Of a stretch of 5,587 nucleotides of DNA, positions 5,532 to 5,587 are shown one piece after another. The stretch lies in assembly GCA_003155465.1 (NCBI GenBank), contig PMCR01000168.1, positions 4,288 through 9,874 of the forward strand. Direction: 5' to 3'. Source of the DNA: Myxococcales bacterium (GTDB lineage Bacteria > Myxococcota > Polyangia > Fen-1088). The first letter of the stretch is position 1. Each line of letters begins with the position of its first letter. The translations under genes and the position numbers were made by a program. The notes beneath the pieces are model-generated. The model was not told the DNA's origin and searched no databases. It was given only the letters and a program-made list of their open reading frames with translations.

Positions 5532-5587
5532 CTACTTCTTCTCGGTCAACTCGGCGTATATGACCTCGACCAGACTCGGCCAGCGAT
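5532..5587 (-). CDS. Probable C-terminal tail of a gene entering from the right edge
   Basis: On the minus strand the last 17 codons before a TAG (5534-5532) read RWPSLVEVIYAELTEKK. The codons are mainly those preferred in GC-rich genomes (CTG, GTC, GAG, GCC, AAG), and the residue pattern is amphipathic and charged, like a real protein end. It is too short to assign a family. The opposite + frame also looks coding-like, because the two frames share their third codon positions, so the strand call is tentative. Same-strand orientation with the esterase fits a gene upstream of it. Confidence 0.3.
   Translation of the reverse strand, partial: RWPSLVEVIYAELTEKK

Noticed and set aside
5156..5563. 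A 135-codon + strand frame
   Set aside because: It is Ser/Thr/Arg/Pro-rich with no motif and no ribosome binding site. Third-position bias does not support this frame.
1..5587. Defence, biosynthetic or other multi-gene system
   Set aside because: No nuclease, helicase, NTPase, polymerase, toxin-antitoxin or biosynthetic enzyme motifs were seen. The only enzyme with an intact active site is the esterase.

Overview
The window looks like a piece of a GC-rich, secretion-heavy Gram-negative genome, most plausibly Myxococcota (Polyangia-like) or a related environmental lineage. The argument rests on protein style, not on a marker gene: a Cys-rich tandem-repeat protein behind an Asp/Pro-rich linker, a lipoprotein esterase with a long Gly/Ser tether, a small lipoprotein, a type-1 copper domain and beta-helix debris. 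No taxonomic marker or RNA gene is present, so this assignment is an inference.

Layout, left to right. Bases 1-201 hold the C-terminal end of a cupredoxin domain (+ strand), cut by the window edge. Bases 202-789 hold no confident gene. They contain a GC-rich hairpin, a short minus-strand stretch that may be a gene remnant, and a perfect 8-bp inverted repeat. Bases 790-1956 (-) encode a protein with eleven Cys-rich repeats and no visible signal peptide. Seventeen bases upstream of its putative start ends a small lipoprotein gene (1974-2444, -). Immediately upstream of that lies a decayed fragment of an IS91-family transposase (about 2522-2773, -). It abuts a + strand fragment (about 2780-3265) that looks like the start and end of a right-handed beta-helix protein joined without its middle. 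Convergent to it is the best-preserved gene, an alpha/beta-hydrolase lipoprotein (3303-4781, -) with a complete catalytic set and a tether of about 150 Gly/Ser/Ala residues. The right flank (4782-5587) is largely without a recognisable gene, except for a likely C-terminal tail of a minus-strand gene entering from the right edge.

The lipoprotein and Cys-rich genes may be co-transcribed; the esterase looks like a separate unit with its own strong ribosome binding site. I see no evidence that these genes form one pathway. The common thread is export to the envelope or surface. The 2.5-3.3 kb part is a rearrangement scar, with insertion-sequence debris next to a broken gene. I found no convincing previously undescribed multi-gene system. 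The most interesting items are the leaderless Cys-rich repeat protein and the IS/beta-helix scar.
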